DNA from: Eucalyptus grandis
Lineage: Eukaryota > Streptophyta > Magnoliopsida > Myrtales > Myrtaceae
Assembly (NCBI RefSeq): GCF_016545825.1
Contig: NC_052622.1
Span: forward strand, 16,115,037-16,179,036
Direction of reading: 5' to 3'
Length of the DNA stretch: 64,000 nucleotides
Positions 27,322 through 41,500 of this stretch are shown one piece after another (positions within the stretch are counted from its first letter, which is position 1; the number at the start of each line of letters is the position of its first letter). The translations under genes were made by a program, and so were the position numbers. The notes beneath the pieces were generated by a model. The model was not told the DNA's origin, did not search any database, and worked only from the letters and a program-made list of their open reading frames with translations.

Positions 27322-30300
27322 TCAAGGGCAGACTCTTCTACGTACATTTCTTCCATTAGAGCTGAGCCTAGCACCTTTCTTTGCAGTAGGAACTGGGCGG
27401 GATCTCGAATTGTAGCTCCTCGGGTATGGATGGATTGTTGCTAGTTCACTTACCCGGTGTAGCAAGGACTTTGGCAATGGACGGACAGCATTCTTCTCGT
27501 TCGTCTCGGTCTCGGTCTCGGCCTGCACGTTTATCATTGGCTGAATAAAATCTCTGTTTGTTGCACCGCATTATTGTCTCAAACAGAATTAATCATGGGC
27601 ACATGAATTGAAAATGATGGTCCTTGTACACCAAATCAAGGTCACACGCATATTACCATTATCAAGTGGAAGCACCACTAATTCACTACTCATGATAACC
27701 CTAGAATGAATGGTGAGGAATACTCTGAGAGATCTCAGATACGTCATAAATGGTACGTGTGATGCTAACACTAGAGACGAAACAATCATATGATAAGATT
27801 CTAAGTAGCATTGGCAATTTCTAACACGAAGTACCACATTCGTACATGATTATATGGCAAACCCAAAAGGGACAAAAATCGCATATACACAAAATTATAG
27901 CATAATCAGCAAATATATAGTATTTCCAATGACATGACTAGACATGATCGTGAAACCTGATTATGACACTTGAACACGAAATGCCGGTCCTAATTTTAAG
28001 GTAAGCCCAACCTCTAAAGCTCCACCGCGACAGACAGGATACATAAAATAAAATGACACGACTGATCGTTGGACTTTATAACACTTGTAATGGAGTGAAC
28101 AGAAATTACTTTTAGACTCGTTTTTAGGCCCATTCTGGAAAAAGCGGCAAAATATGAACACCACTCAGATTCCATAGAAAAGGTCTGGAGTAATTGCTGT
28201 TGAAATAGGATGCCAACGAGGCAAGGTTGAACATTAAAGGAGTTGTCTAGAGAGATCTGCAGCTCATCCTACCACATCTAATGCAGATCATCATTGACAA
28301 GTGGAAACAAGGACATTAATCTAAAGTTATAACAAACATGACATAGACTACTGCATAATGCAAATGCAACCTCTATACTCAGTTTGCATCATCTAAAAGG
28401 ATCCAATTATAGCTCGTTACGTGGCTCATGGACTTTGATTGTTGTCATGTATAAAGAAGCTACAGCATACTCAGCATTCACAGAATGCTGATCTGATCAC
28501 ACTCCACAACCAGTAAAGTAAAAGCAATGCTAACCTCTCCCTTGTGTGATTTTAGTGCCTGACTAGCCCTCAGAAGATTCCGCCACTTGTCCTGCAGAAT
28601 TCAAATGTCAATCATCAAAATCATGTAAAAAGAGAATGTGGACTATGACTTTTATTGATATATAACACAATTAGTACTCTGAGATCTATGGGTGTCCTGT
28701 AGGCAGACGTAGCAAAGAAAAGCCTCTTTATATCTGTCCACTTCCCAGCTCCATACTCAGAGATACCATCAACTAACTTTGTCACCTCAGCAAGAGTCCA
28801 CATTCTTTGATGCTTCCTCCGATCAATACCCTTCTTAGGTCTCCGCTCGACAAAGTCATCTTCAGATTCAGATGCAGAAGAATACTCTCCCGAATCATCT
28901 TCCTGAATATTGAAGATAGCATAAATCAGACAGTATGATGTTAATTCTCAAAAGCCATAAAGAGCACATTAATCCAGAAATCAACTCCTCCGAACTATCT
29001 TGCAAACCTAGAATTACGTGACCCACTTTGCGCAATACTTTAACTTCACTCTTCACTCAATTAAAACAATTATATCCAGCTCAATTTATGTCTCATAATA
29101 ACAGTCTCCAGAACGAAATTGGTGTTTAAATGTGTAACCTAGTTCTAAGCCTTTAAACTAGGAATGATCATCACATTAATAACAGCTTTTACCAAGTAAA
29201 ACAAACTACGCTTTAAAGCACATGGAAATAGTGGACAAGCAACAATAAAGAATTAACATGTAACAGGTCAAAATTTTTCCTACCAAAAGGGGTTTGCGTT
29301 TCTTCAATCGTCTTCCCTGTAAGTGAGGGTGAGGCAAAGTTTTGATGCCAGTCTCTTCTGGACAATCCTTCACAGGAACTGAAATTAACTCTCTAGATTC
29401 CACATTATGTAGCTGATCAGGAGTTCTAAAGATCACATGCTTCTTTGAATCAACAGCAAAAGGCTTTTGCTCTGGCCTAAGATGACTAGATTTCATATTT
29501 GCTGATTCCTCAATGTACCTCCGAGTAGGCTTTCTCTGTCTCTTTTGCGTGAGACATGCTACCAATCTGCTTTCTGCAGCAGGATTGTTTTTGTTTCGGC
29601 TTGACAGCAAACTAACAACACAATCTGGACTATTTTGCAGTTGATCAACCTTTACGGAATCACGTGAAAGACAATTGCTATCCTCAGGACCAATTCTCCC
29701 TTGACTTGAATCGTCATTACAATTGAGTTCTGGATTATTTCCATCAGATGACTCTGACATTTCAATGGCACCATTACTACTTCCACTATATCCTGGTGAA
29801 TGACTGTCTGTACTAGAATTCCCCAAGCGGAGGCCATCACAGAGGCCAACATCCAATGCAGAGACTTCTTGCGCAAGATCCATGTCTAATACAGAAAGAC
29901 ATTGTCATCAATGTCTTATTCTTACAAAATTAGCATATGTTATGCTGACTTGGAATTACCTAAAAGATAATCTTCACATGCAATGGGAGGACCATCCATA
30001 GAATCGAGAACCTCCATATCATCAACTTCATCCAAAAATCCTTCAAGTCCCTGCTAAAAGTTCCCAATGCAAACATCAGCCACCTAAAGCAAAGGATATA
30101 CGACGAGAACGATACAGTAGTAAGCAACTAGCATATTTGATTAAAGTACAGCCAGGGTGGAAATTGGATCTTTGATCTTGTAAGATTGAGGGAGGGATTG
30201 CAAACCAAATTCTCCAAAAGAGGGATTCAGAGTGTAAATGCAAGATTGGGGTATCTCTGAACAACTTAATACCTTTTGGTACTTCCTTTTCTCGTAGCAT

Positions 30301-31244
30301 TTGAAATTTGAGTCAAACACCTGAAACCTATCATACGTACAGATATTGACAAATAGAGCAATCCAGAAATTTCCCAAAATTTTCCCAAACTTAGAAAATT
30401 TCATATCCTTTTCAAAATTTTGGAAGGAAAGCAGAAGCTACTTCTTCTTAAGACAGGACAAGCAGACCCTTAGAAAATCAATGTAAGGGATACGTACTCC
30501 AAGATTTAGCGCATCTCCTCCTTCTGGAGTAATGTAGGAATCCAGTCCACCTTGCAGAAAAGCAAAAATGTTCATCAGAATTAGGATTACTGGCAATATA
30601 TATATAGATAGAAGCAGAAAACTATCAGCAGCTTCATTTTTTGTTGAAGCAGTTAGATCTTTACAAATAAGATTGCAACACGTACAGTTTCTTCTACAGA
30701 GTTGCCAGTGGTGTCGAGCCACGCACTGCATTCGAATAAGCCTTTATTCAAATTGTTTAGTTGCATTGTCAAAATGAGAAAGGAGGGCGACTTGATTCCA
30801 AGATGAAGTACTTAAGTTAGCAATTTATTTAGAGTAAATCTTGCTACTAGATTTCTCCTACTTTATGTACAGAGAATTCATTAGTTAGATACATGCAAGA
30901 AATGGAACTGTAAAATGTCTATGGAGGGTAACAATGTGAGAAGAAAACATCCAACTCATATGCATGAGAAATCTCCATTTAATCTGCTTCTGCTGAAGAA
31001 CCCGACAATTTGATTCGATGAACAAAATACTGAAATAAGCAGGCTCTGTCTTACAACTGGTAGATCTGAGGCTAAACTCCACTTCATCGTGGAAGTCTTT
31101 ACTATCCAAGAACTTCCCGGCATTCTCCTCATTAGAGCAAAAGACACCATCCACTGAGAAGTAATCATTTTCAGGCTCTTCGAGTAAATGCTCGACTTCA
31201 GTAGTTTCGTCTTCTATAGGCGGGACAAGAGATTCTTCTTTAAC
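27322..31244 (-). CDS. TRF-like single-MYB (telobox) protein, 5' exon unresolved
   Basis: Nuclear MYB-type DNA-binding protein of the plant TRFL (telomere repeat-binding factor-like) family; family 2 members have one C-terminal MYB repeat and are not all telomere binders. Exons, in transcription order: 31055-31244, 30498-30550, 29960-30050, 29284-29885, 28678-28902, 28535-28591, 27322-27540; 478 aa, all in phase. The MYB repeat is split: 'RMWTLAEVTKLVDGISEYG' and 'KWTDIKRLFF' in one exon, then the telobox-like helix 'DLRDKWRNLLRAS' across the next junction. A basic tract 'GRRLKKRKPLL' and the acidic serine-rich 'EDDSGEYSSASESEDDF' precede it, and 'RPLPKSLLHRVSELATIHPYP' ends it. The first exon listed has no in-frame Met, so at least one short 5' coding exon is missing from the model. 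ATG at 32438 (three codons, then a weak gttcgc donor) fits the phase but is speculative. Confidence 0.85.
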
Positions 31245-31460
31245 CTATCAAAAAAATGGAAGATGAATGCAGTTTCAGCGGTAGCACTGACTCAAAGTAA
31301 GCAGGAGAACATCTAAGCATGTCTGCACAGAACCAACAAACTACATATGTACTCAAACCAAGCCCACGAGATGCAGCCACAGGCTTCTAGACAAACAAGA
31401 ATTTGTAATGGACATATAAGATATGTCTTTAGTGAGAACTGGAGCGCTTCTAATCTTGTA

Positions 31461-31463
<3 letters not shown>

Positions 31464-31510
<47 letters not shown>
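31464..31510. repeat. AG microsatellite
   Basis: About 23 AG units in the predicted first intron of the TRF-like gene. Confidence 0.9.
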
Positions 31511-31517
<7 letters not shown>

Positions 31518-32514
31518 TCAATAGAATTTGCATAAATAGATCATCAAACTTCCATGCAAACAAAATATGTGCCATTGAACCACGCTTTCTCGTAATAAGA
31601 AGGCCCTAATATAACTTTGAAAAGGGAAGTTTCTCATTTTTCCAACTATTAGTGACGACTATGCAAGATACTGCTTCAGTGGAAGCTAATGATGGCAATC
31701 CAGTCCACCTTGAAAACCCAAGTTGTTCATCCCACTTAACATCACCAAAATGCGGCATCGTTCCCCAAATTCTATCCTATCCCTGGCAAAATGGTTGTGC
31801 TCTTCTGACCCTCAATTATTCAATCGTGCAAAAGGCACGCGCTTTTAATAGTGTGCCGAGCTTTTGACAACAGCAGAACTATTTGACAAGCAGTGTCAAA
31901 GAGTAAAACATCTTTTCCGTGCTAGAATTACAGCATCAAGCGGAACCCATTACAGTTAACTGAATGGCAAGCACCACAACATTTCTTTCCGCAGTCAGCA
32001 GACACAACAGCAGTGGAAACCAACGAAAATGAAAAAAAAAACCGTAGAAATAGTCTACAGAGAAAGTCACAAACGAGCAACGGAAAACCCCACGCCCCAG
32101 GGGTTCGCTAATCAGGACGATCGCGAGAAATGCACGTCCATCCTTCCCGTCCGTCCCCCTTTTCTCAGACACGACCACTCGGAGAAACAATCGCCGACCA
32201 AGAAAGCGAGCACACACCAAAGAAAAACACGCGATCGTTCCGCCAAAGAATCATCGAACAAAAAAAACTCATCCGTCACAACAAGACCGACGATCCGATC
32301 CTCCCCTCCCCTCCGCTCGATTTCGGGTACCCATCGAACGCATGCAGTCCGTCGCCTCAAAAAGGAAGCACCTTTGAGGGGGGAAAACGATCGGAAAAGC
32401 AATGCCGACGAGAGAGTGCGAAGGCGAACCTCGTTCATGGGCGGAGCGGGCCGAAAATCCCTCCGATCTACCCCGAAGCGAAGCCGGAAAGAAGGAGGCC
32501 GGGAGGCCGAGGAG

Positions 32515-32538
32515 CGGCGGCGGCGGCGGCGGCGGCGG
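32515..32538. repeat. CGG trinucleotide run
   Basis: About eight CGG units; CCG on the sense strand of the TRF-like leader. Confidence 0.85.
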
Positions 32539-32829
32539 AAGCAAGAGCGAGATCTGCGCAGTCCCCCCCACGCACTGCAGTCGCCGGCTCAACTAGCGAG
32601 ACTGAGTAGAGAGAGAAGGAGAGAGAGAGAGAGAAAGGGGTTTTGACCTAGAGAGAGAGAGAGGCGATGAAGGTGTCAGAGGAATTGGGGCGAATGTCCG
32701 CAGGAGAAAAGCTCGCGACCGCCAAATCGCGCCACGAAATCACATCACGATCGTGATTGCAGACAGAGGGTTGAAGAGAGAGGGAGGGGATGATGTCTGG
32801 TTTTTCTTTTCTTTTAATTATTATATAAT

Positions 32830-35530
32830 TGGAATATTTTATTGGTCGGGACGGAATCGAAATGGTTTTATAATGCATGGCCGCGATGTGACCGGACAAA
32901 AGTGGGTACTAAATATAATGCGCCCTTCATGTCCGAAAGCCCCACTGTTCACACGTGCTGCTCGTTCTCGCGTGTGTCGCTCGTGATTGGCCCCCCCGTT
33001 CTTTTTTCTTTTTCTTTTTCTCTTTTTTAGGTCGATCGAAGAAAATGATTGAATTTGAAAACATCCAAAACTAATATATCTCTGTTATTGATTTACTATT
33101 AATTAATTCTTATTAAATTTTATCATCAAATTATTGAATTAGATGAGACAACGAGCGTACCAATTCAGAATTTCAATAATAAAAAAATTAATTTTTTGAT
33201 ATTTAGAGTTTTAAAAGACAGGAAGTCATCTTTGTATTTTCTTTTTGACTACAAGTTTGAGCTGCATCATGAACACAAACCATCCAATGGGCTTTCTACC
33301 GCGTTGTGTAACTGCTGCACTTCTAGTACAAAGAGATGTCCATATTGTTAATATTCCATTAATGAGCTTGTCAATTTTGGACTCTTTGGCTCGCGGGTTA
33401 TGTGGAGTGATTTTGGCTCGAACCAAATATTTTCTAACGGGTGCCAAAATCATACAGTAACAAAACCTAAAAAAGTCTATAGCACTAGTTGTCACTCTGC
33501 ATCTTTTTGGTTAGAAAAGAAAAAAGTTGTCTTACAACACATCACGGGATTTCAATTAGCACATCACGGGCTTTCAATTCGATCCTTTGATTCTTGATTC
33601 TTCTAAGTGGAGTCAATGTGTCAAACACGCGTACAATTAAATTCTGTATTTCTATAAAAGTTGCATGAATTTATAGGCGCAAGGAAAAATAAATGTCCCA
33701 ACTTTTCCAACAATTAAAATGTGGGACGAACATTTTTTTTTAAAAGAACAAAATGTCAAATTGCTGATGTCTTTTCCTTTCCCCTTTCGAGCAAGGTAAT
33801 GTGCAAGCCCATGTTGCTAACCGCGCAGGTGCATGGACCGGTTCTAACGATATGTCAGCAAGGCACACTAATTTGGTGAAATGACACTGCTTCCTTTAAT
33901 CAATAATAACGTTGATTTTCAGCTCTTTTTTAAATATATTTCTATTTTATTTTATTTTATCAAGGACCCGTTTGTTTTAGCGAGAAAAGAAAAAGAAGAA
34001 GAAAAAGTGCGATCCTGAGGTGAAAAAATTTAGGGTTCTTGAATAGGGTTCTTTTTTGTCCTGAAATTGAAAATCAGCATTCGAAATCGATGATTACGAG
34101 CAACTCCATCGGCTTGTAAAGATGAAAAATTCAATGACGTAGATTTTTGCCATTCAAGTAAAAATTGGTGCATTTTTTTGGATCGTTTAAAATATGGGAT
34201 AGTTTTTTCCATGATTGAAATTTGGTCGTCTCCTTAGTCCCGCTCTTGAGAAAATCCTTGCGAATATCAGTGATACGGCAATACGGTGCATTATTCATTC
34301 ATATTATTTGTGATATTCAGGCCAATCGACTTTGGTCAAAACTCGAAAATTGTAGGTGGCTTACTTTTCCACACATCAAATGGCGCATAGAACACCTTCT
34401 TTTTTTTTCCTTCAAATTCCATGTGTTAAAATGACGCCTTCATTGATGTTGATCGGTGTCACTGATGTGATACTCTCCTTAATTTAACGTGCGGTTCCAT
34501 TCATTCCTGGCCCTTCCATCATTCTCAAAACTTGTCGAGTGCTGCACCTTGTTTGAGTCTTCTCGTCCCGGTGATCACTCCTTATTCTAGTCGGATCGGG
34601 CTAATTCTTCAAAAAACCACAAACTGCACACCTATTAAAGGGAGACCTACCCATATGGGTTGTGCTTTCAAAAGAAGTATTCCTAATAATGATCCAAGAT
34701 GATGACCATTTGGAGGTAGATGGACTTATGTATTGCTTAAAAACGGGATTTCTTCTAGGACTTGGGACGTCAAGGTGACGGTGCTACTTAAAAAAATATA
34801 TATTGCAATATGACTTTTTTCACTACTCTGTCAGTAGTCAATCTAGGATTCTTCTTCACCATTTCAATGTCATCAATGTTGATCTCGCCACGTTGGCTGT
34901 CCGGATAGTAATGAAAAACGGTCACTTGGAAAAGCTCACGATCCTTCGCGGCCGATCCTGTCAGTGTCCGCGGCTGCTGCTATAAAATGCCTCGGATGGA
35001 ATGGTTGGTGCTGACCAGGCATGGGCTTGCAGTTGCAGGTGCTCGCGTTTTCCCGCAAACATGAGACAGCTCACTCGTACGTATAATTCAGTACAAATCT
35101 CAAGTTCCATGTATCTGCAGATTTAATGTTCACTGGTTCGAAAACATTGTTCAAGTGTATTACTGTACCAAAATTTAGACAGCAACCACTTTACATCTTC
35201 ACCTCATTCCAACCGCCCCCACACAATCTCGCGGCTGGTTCGACCATCATTTGGTGAGATTACAGCATCCATCCATAAAAAAACACTCAGCATTCTAGGA
35301 GTTTGATCGCGCACAATATGATCTTGATACCTATAGGTTGCGTAATGTGCAGCCAGTGTGCTAGAATTTATACATCCTGTCTTTCACCGCTGGTTTCTTC
35401 AAAGATGATGCACGTTTACCTTGCCTGACGTTTGGATCTACCTCTCAGTTCGTGCTATGTACAAAAGTGCTGAGAAGAGACTCCTTCAGTGCTACCAAGA
35501 CAAGGTGTCAGCAAGAAGGGAGGCTGGAAT
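32830..35530. other. Intergenic, no gene supported
   Basis: AT-rich DNA between the divergently placed TRF-like promoter (left) and the 3' end of the ABCG gene (right). An isolated TATAAAA (about 34980) is not followed by a credible ORF. The last few hundred bases are probably 3' UTR of the ABCG transcript. Confidence 0.5.
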
Positions 35531-38500
35531 TCACTTCTGGGATGTAATGAGGCACAAGAATGCGACGGCACGACTGACTATGCCCATGAGTACGAGGAGT
35601 ATCAGACACACGGACCAATGGCCAAGATCGTAACCACTCTCCATGAGTGCTCCGCAGCGAGTGATCAGCCACACTCCAGAGTACCTGAAGGCCAGAGATT
35701 CTCAACATCATATGGCTTCAGATAATGTAAAATCATAGTGTAGGAGCATAATTTGAAAGGAATATTTCAAGTTTCTCTTTTTATCTATTTTATTCAAGGT
35801 AAAACCATATTTCAAACGGTTGGTTTCGTCTTGATGAATGCATTTGAATGAACTTGCGAACTAACGAGAACCATCATATCCTTATTATCTTATTTATCAT
35901 CATTGATGAATTCCGGGATGTGCATTTCCCACTGGACATGAATTTGAATCCCCAGAATGGCCTCTCCTTGCTATTTCTCTCCATGAAGTTGGTGTTTTAT
36001 AAATTGGTGTTGAAACTCTAGACCTAAGGCTTGCAGAAATTGTAGTTGTCTATATGATGAAAGAACCTCTCGGCATTTGCAATGACAAAAGCCTCTAGAG
36101 CCCACTTGGGGTAGCACAAATCTCCTAGACGCTTCACAAGGCGGTGTTCCGTCTGTTGCTGTGTTGAAATGAGAGTCAAGACCACAGGAAGAAGCACAGA
36201 CCACTGCATGTCGATGAAAAGTCCCCCGACAAATGGTGAGTTGCAGATGACGTGAGTTAATGTCCAATTAATAACGGCAATGGCTCATTCAGTGAGATCA
36301 GACACATACCAGCTGGGCGGGGCCGGGCTGAAGGAAGATTGCAAATATGTAAGCTATCCCGGTCACACAGTACACGAGGCAAAGCAGAACGATGTAATTG
36401 TCAGCAAACGATGATCTAGGATTACTGAAGAAATAGAACATGGATAGATAAACCAGTGGTTTGATCACAGTGTTGAAATGGTCAACTGTATCTTTGGCCA
36501 AGAAATAGGCCAGACTGCTTATTCCCGATGCATTTTCCCTCCAGTATTGTAATTTGTCCTGAGTAAATGATCTCAGTGCCGCGATCTTGCAAAGTAATGC
36601 TGCAGATTGGAATTGAATTGGATATTGGTAAGAAAAAGACACAGATAACAGTTGTACAGAATGTCAGGTTCAACGACCAGTAACAGAAGATGGTTATGTT
36701 CATCGATCGGATCCATGCAACAGAGTTTTACAGCCACTTCTGAACTTACTAATTAGACGTTTCAATATGCACGTAGCTGTTAATTGAAATCAAGAGGGGA
36801 GATAAACTTACATACAGCAATGACCGTGTAGGTATAACCGAGGACCCCGAAAGTCTCATCATTGACCTTGGCAAGAGTACCTAAGCATGCTCCTCCTAGT
36901 AAGAGTATTAGGTAATCAACTGCTTGTATTCGAGCATCTCGTAGTCTTTGCTTCCCCACCCTGAACATCAGTCTAGGAAGATTACTAACTTGGTTATTAA
37001 AACAAATATCCAAAATCTTATATCCAGGAACTTTGTTGAGATACAGAGGTCTGCCAACAGGCCATATTTGAATTTCCCACCACAATAGAAATCATATTCT
37101 AATTTGTGGAAAATACTGGAGAAACATTTGGCAAGTTTAAATGTTAATCTTTTACCAGCGTGACAAGTTAAGTTGTACAAAAGTCCATAAAGTTCAAAGT
37201 TAAACCAAAAGTTAAAATGTAAAAGTCAAGAAGAAACACGTACAGTTTAAGTTTCAGATTTGGCCCACACAATGTTGTCCATGGCAAGTCCATTCAGATG
37301 CATTTTAGAAACAGAATATCGATTTATTCAGTGAAGTACAGAAATGCCAACCAGAATGATGAACTTCTCAGATTTTAGCATTATGTGGCATCTCACAAAA
37401 AACTCGTGGCTCATCAAGTAGGTTAAACCTCAAGAGCTCAAAGTATTAAAAGCTTTCGAGTCAATTGTTGCAGCTTTAATCAGTAGAACTAGAAGATTTT
37501 GATTATGACGGTAGTGTTCATATCCAGAAGCACGAATTCGTTACCTCCCCAGATAATATCGATATTGACGAAGTACGTCAGGAGTGATACGGTTGGACAA
37601 GTCCTTGGACTTCGCAAAGTTATGCTCTATATGATCACGCTTTTGCTCAACATGAAAGACGACATCCTGCCAGAGATCTCCAGCAAATGAGTGTTCGGTG
37701 CCCCCAGCACTAGGATCTGACGTGTTGCTTGCATTTGCAGACTTTTCGAGTCCATCTGCAAATCGGAGCATATCTGGGGGTATTGTATATCCGTTGTGCA
37801 GCATCCACCTTATAGGAAGCTGTTCAGGATTGACCCCTGCAGTTGGTTTTATGATGCCCTCCAAGATGTCAATATAGTGGTCTGGAGGAATGACGCGTTC
37901 TGGAACAGTGATCCCAAGTCCAGAAAAATATTCCTCGACCTTTTTGACAGATCCATGGTACACTGTGAGCCCACCTTTTGCTAGAAGTATTAGATCATCG
38001 AACATCTTAAATAGAGCGTAGCTGGATAAAGAAGGGCAATGATTACCTTCGACTAACCGAGACAATATGAGGGAAACAATTACCATGCATCTTTAAAGTG
38101 TCAACTAAATTTAAACTAATGGTTTTTTGAACAACTAAGTGACCGATGCTCCTTGGCGAAACACTCCAAACATAGATTATAGCAAATACCCAAACCCTGT
38201 TCAATAAATGACAGGACTACTATACGATCATGCATGGCATACTGTGTGCAACTAACTAATGCCTTAATCCCAGCGTCCATCTTATGCATTTAAGAGTCAT
38301 TTGATGTAACAATTCTTTGCAACTGGAACCACTTTGTAATGCTGATGATGATAGTGGCTACGACATGCATAGAATCAGCCTCCCTAGCCCTAGACAAGCA
38401 TGTGCCAAGACAAATTGGATGTCATGAATCCCAAGGTTGTTTTCCCAATCACAGCAAGGATGGTCAGAGAAATTCATTAGAATCCATAAGCAACTGAATG

Positions 38501-41500
38501 ATCATTCACTTACTTTCACTTGAACAAGGATTTCGTAGATTAATGATCTTACTGGGTATAAAAGATATGGAAGAAGTGACAGTGTCAGAGAAAAGAGACG
38601 AAAGTAGATGCAGGTTCTCTCTCTTGATCAAAGCAACTAATAATTCTATCCATTTGAAACAGAAAGTAACAGTGTACCTTGGTTGATGAACAACCATGGA
38701 GATATTTACTCCTTCAAGTGCTTCACGACGCAGTGCTCTAAGTAGTAACAAGGAAGATGAACTATCTAAACCAGATGTGGGCTCATCCAAGATTAGCAGT
38801 GAAGGTTCCATGACCATTTCTAGCCCAACATTGACACGCTTCCTTTGGCCTCCAGAAATTCCCCGTTTCTCCACCGTGCCAACCAGAGAATCCCTCACTG
38901 TCTGCAGTCCCAAGGACTCAATAACTCTTTCAACAATAAGTACTCTGTCCGGTTTTGGCATGTCTGCAGGTAGTCTATTTGGCCATTCCAACCAGAGAAG
39001 TAATTAGAAGACATAAGTTGCTAGCAAGCAATCTGATCCAGAATGTCAGAAGGGCATGCCAGACAACGTAAAAAGACTTGTTCTCCCAAACTACTCGGTC
39101 ACAAGTTACTGACAGAAACAAATGAATTCAGTGAGCTAGTGATCATGCCACAAAGTGTTCAGGGAGGACAACCTTCTTGACTTACATGGTACATTGGGGG
39201 AAAAAAGTCTAAAAGGCTTCTAAGTACAGCAAATGAGAAGGATAAGTAACATAGGGTGAAAGAATACTAATGTCCATCATCACTTGTAGGATAGACGAGG
39301 AGAAAAATCACTAATGTACAATTGACTATGTGAAAGGAGGACCCTGGGAAACTATGCATTATGAAGAAAAGCCATTTTGCATATCTCTGTTCAAATTTTA
39401 ATAATTAACTAATACAATGATCTGTTTGGCTCTCCTTTATTTCCCTGCTTATAGTGCTAGAGTCCGCTATCGATATGAATTTAAATCAGGAATAAGTAGT
39501 CGTGATGCATAAAAATAGGTAAGCTTTCTGGCAGATAACTACTCACATACCTGCATCTAGCACTAAACCGTAGATTCTCTTCTACTGTCAAGTTTCCATG
39601 AACAATATCATCCTGTGGTACAAAACCAATGATTTTCTTGTATGAGTGGATGGATTCATCTTTCCCATTGATGAGGATTGAACCTGTCATAGTACACCCA
39701 GTAGCTTTTCCAACGAGAGCAGAAAGAAATGTCGTTTTTCCAGCTCCTGATGGACCCATCACAGCAGAAACTCGGCCAGGCATGATTTTTCCAGAGACAC
39801 ACCTGAGCAGATGTTTGTTCGTTCCTTTCAATGTGAGAGTTAGATCTTTAAATGCAACCTCAATTCTTGGCCTGGTTCTCGTTTCAGTATCAGTAGCCAT
39901 AGAGATCACTCCCGAGAAGGTCAAGTTCTTATTTTGCTGCTGCATAGCTTTCTCCTTCTCAAGCTGACCATATGCGTATTTGAAAATTTGACTTCGTGTA
40001 TGCATTTCTTTAACCCTAGGTGCTTGCTTCTTAATATTCTTATTTCCAATTTCAATATTGAATCCTCCCTGACTATTTGGATCTTCATCAATAGCACGCA
40101 TCATTTTGGTAAGGCTGCTTGGCTCTTTTTTCTCCTTTGAAAGAGAAGATGATTGGTGAGAAGAACTGGAAGTATCTAATGGAGGTAATGCAGACACTGT
40201 GTCAGGTTTAGCTTGATTCATAACTTTTGACTGGTCCTGTTGCATTCTGGATTTTTGGCGAGAAAATGTACGTGATAATTGTTGTTGCAAGCCCACCGCA
40301 CGTTTTTTGGCAACATTTTTTGCTGATTTCCACCTTTCCCGAGCTTGTGCGGTTTCTCTTGCATGTCTTGCTGCAGCTTCCCTAGATTTAGCTTTCCTTT
40401 TTTCCCGAGTGGTGAGAACTTGATCAGAACAGTTGTATATGAGTATCAGTAGAGTGCTTACAGCAGCCTGAATTGAAAAGTTGCATTTTGTGGTCAATCG
40501 GCACTGGGAAGATCTGCAAATTGTATTCGGCTGTTCTAAAGTTTTTCACTTCATTGGCATCTATTGATGTGCACAATAATCTCATGAGCAAGTAAATGAT
40601 GTTCCGAGAAATTTTTTTTTAGAAAGATCTTTCAAGGTCGTTGGGAAACAATCCTAGAACCAGTTCTTCTATGCAAGATGTACACTGAAAAACTTCCAAG
40701 CTGATACCATTCCTGTCTGACAGAGTGAAAGGAGTCCAGTCCAGTGCATAAAAGATACATAATCAAAGATGTACTTACTATAAGGATGATACCATATGCA
40801 TGGATATTTTGGGCGGTGGTGCTTTTGGGGCAGGTAGTCAACTTGGCGCATTCTACAATGGTTAGCACAGCCAAAATTAGATATCGCATAATTCTGCTTC
40901 CGCCCCCCAATTAAATGGAACCCATCAGTGCATAGATGGACAAAGCAGAGAAATGTAGATATACAAACAGATCTCTGTTCAGCATGTCATAAAATCAAAA
41001 TCTGAAGGACCAATTAAAGCTCACCTCTCTCTGCGGTCGAACCTGTCCTGCAGTAGTGTCTGAAAATGAACACAGAGACATCAACTTTTTTCCAAGCATG
41101 GAAAATTGGTGTGATAGTGCATTATGCATGGTGGATTATGAACTAATTTTCCCAGGTCTGCAACACTGTTCGGGTTTTATATCGTAATTATTAAAATTAT
41201 CGAGGCTTGGATGGAAATTAATACCCACTACTGCAAGGCATTTTTTTGATGGTAGTCGGGCAGTAAGATCCTGCAGAGCAGAACATCTCGCTACTCCTCT
41301 CAAAATCAGCCCAAATATCTGCTCCCCCACACGTGTGATTTGGCTGTCTCGGTGGGATTTGGTAATTGTATCTGCAATGTACCTTGCTCTTAAGTTTAAA
41401 AATATAGCAATGCGGAGGGAAAAGCAATTCACAACTTCCAGAAACTTACGGATCACATATTCCAGTTGTCTTATTGAGTTCTGCCAAGGGACAGTAGGAA

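Larger units (their letters stand above)
31245..32820 (-). other. TRF-like gene: leader region and first intron
   Basis: Upstream part of the minus-strand TRF-like gene. It contains an AG tract (31464-31510, CT on the sense strand), a GC-rich section with a CGG run (32515-32538), and a CT-rich sense-strand leader (32605-32664). Minus-strand TATATAA-like sequence occurs near 32822. Plus-strand ORFs at 32029-32646 are products of GA-rich and CGG-rich DNA and are rejected. Confidence 0.45.

Noticed and set aside
32029..32646. 205-codon and 159-codon plus-strand ORFs
   Set aside because: They read GA-rich and CGG-rich leader DNA of the minus-strand TRF-like gene; composition is almost all Arg, Glu, Ser and Gly with no domain.
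34975..34990. TATAAAA-like promoter in the 33-35.5 kb gap
   Set aside because: No credible ORF or leader follows on either strand within a kilobase.
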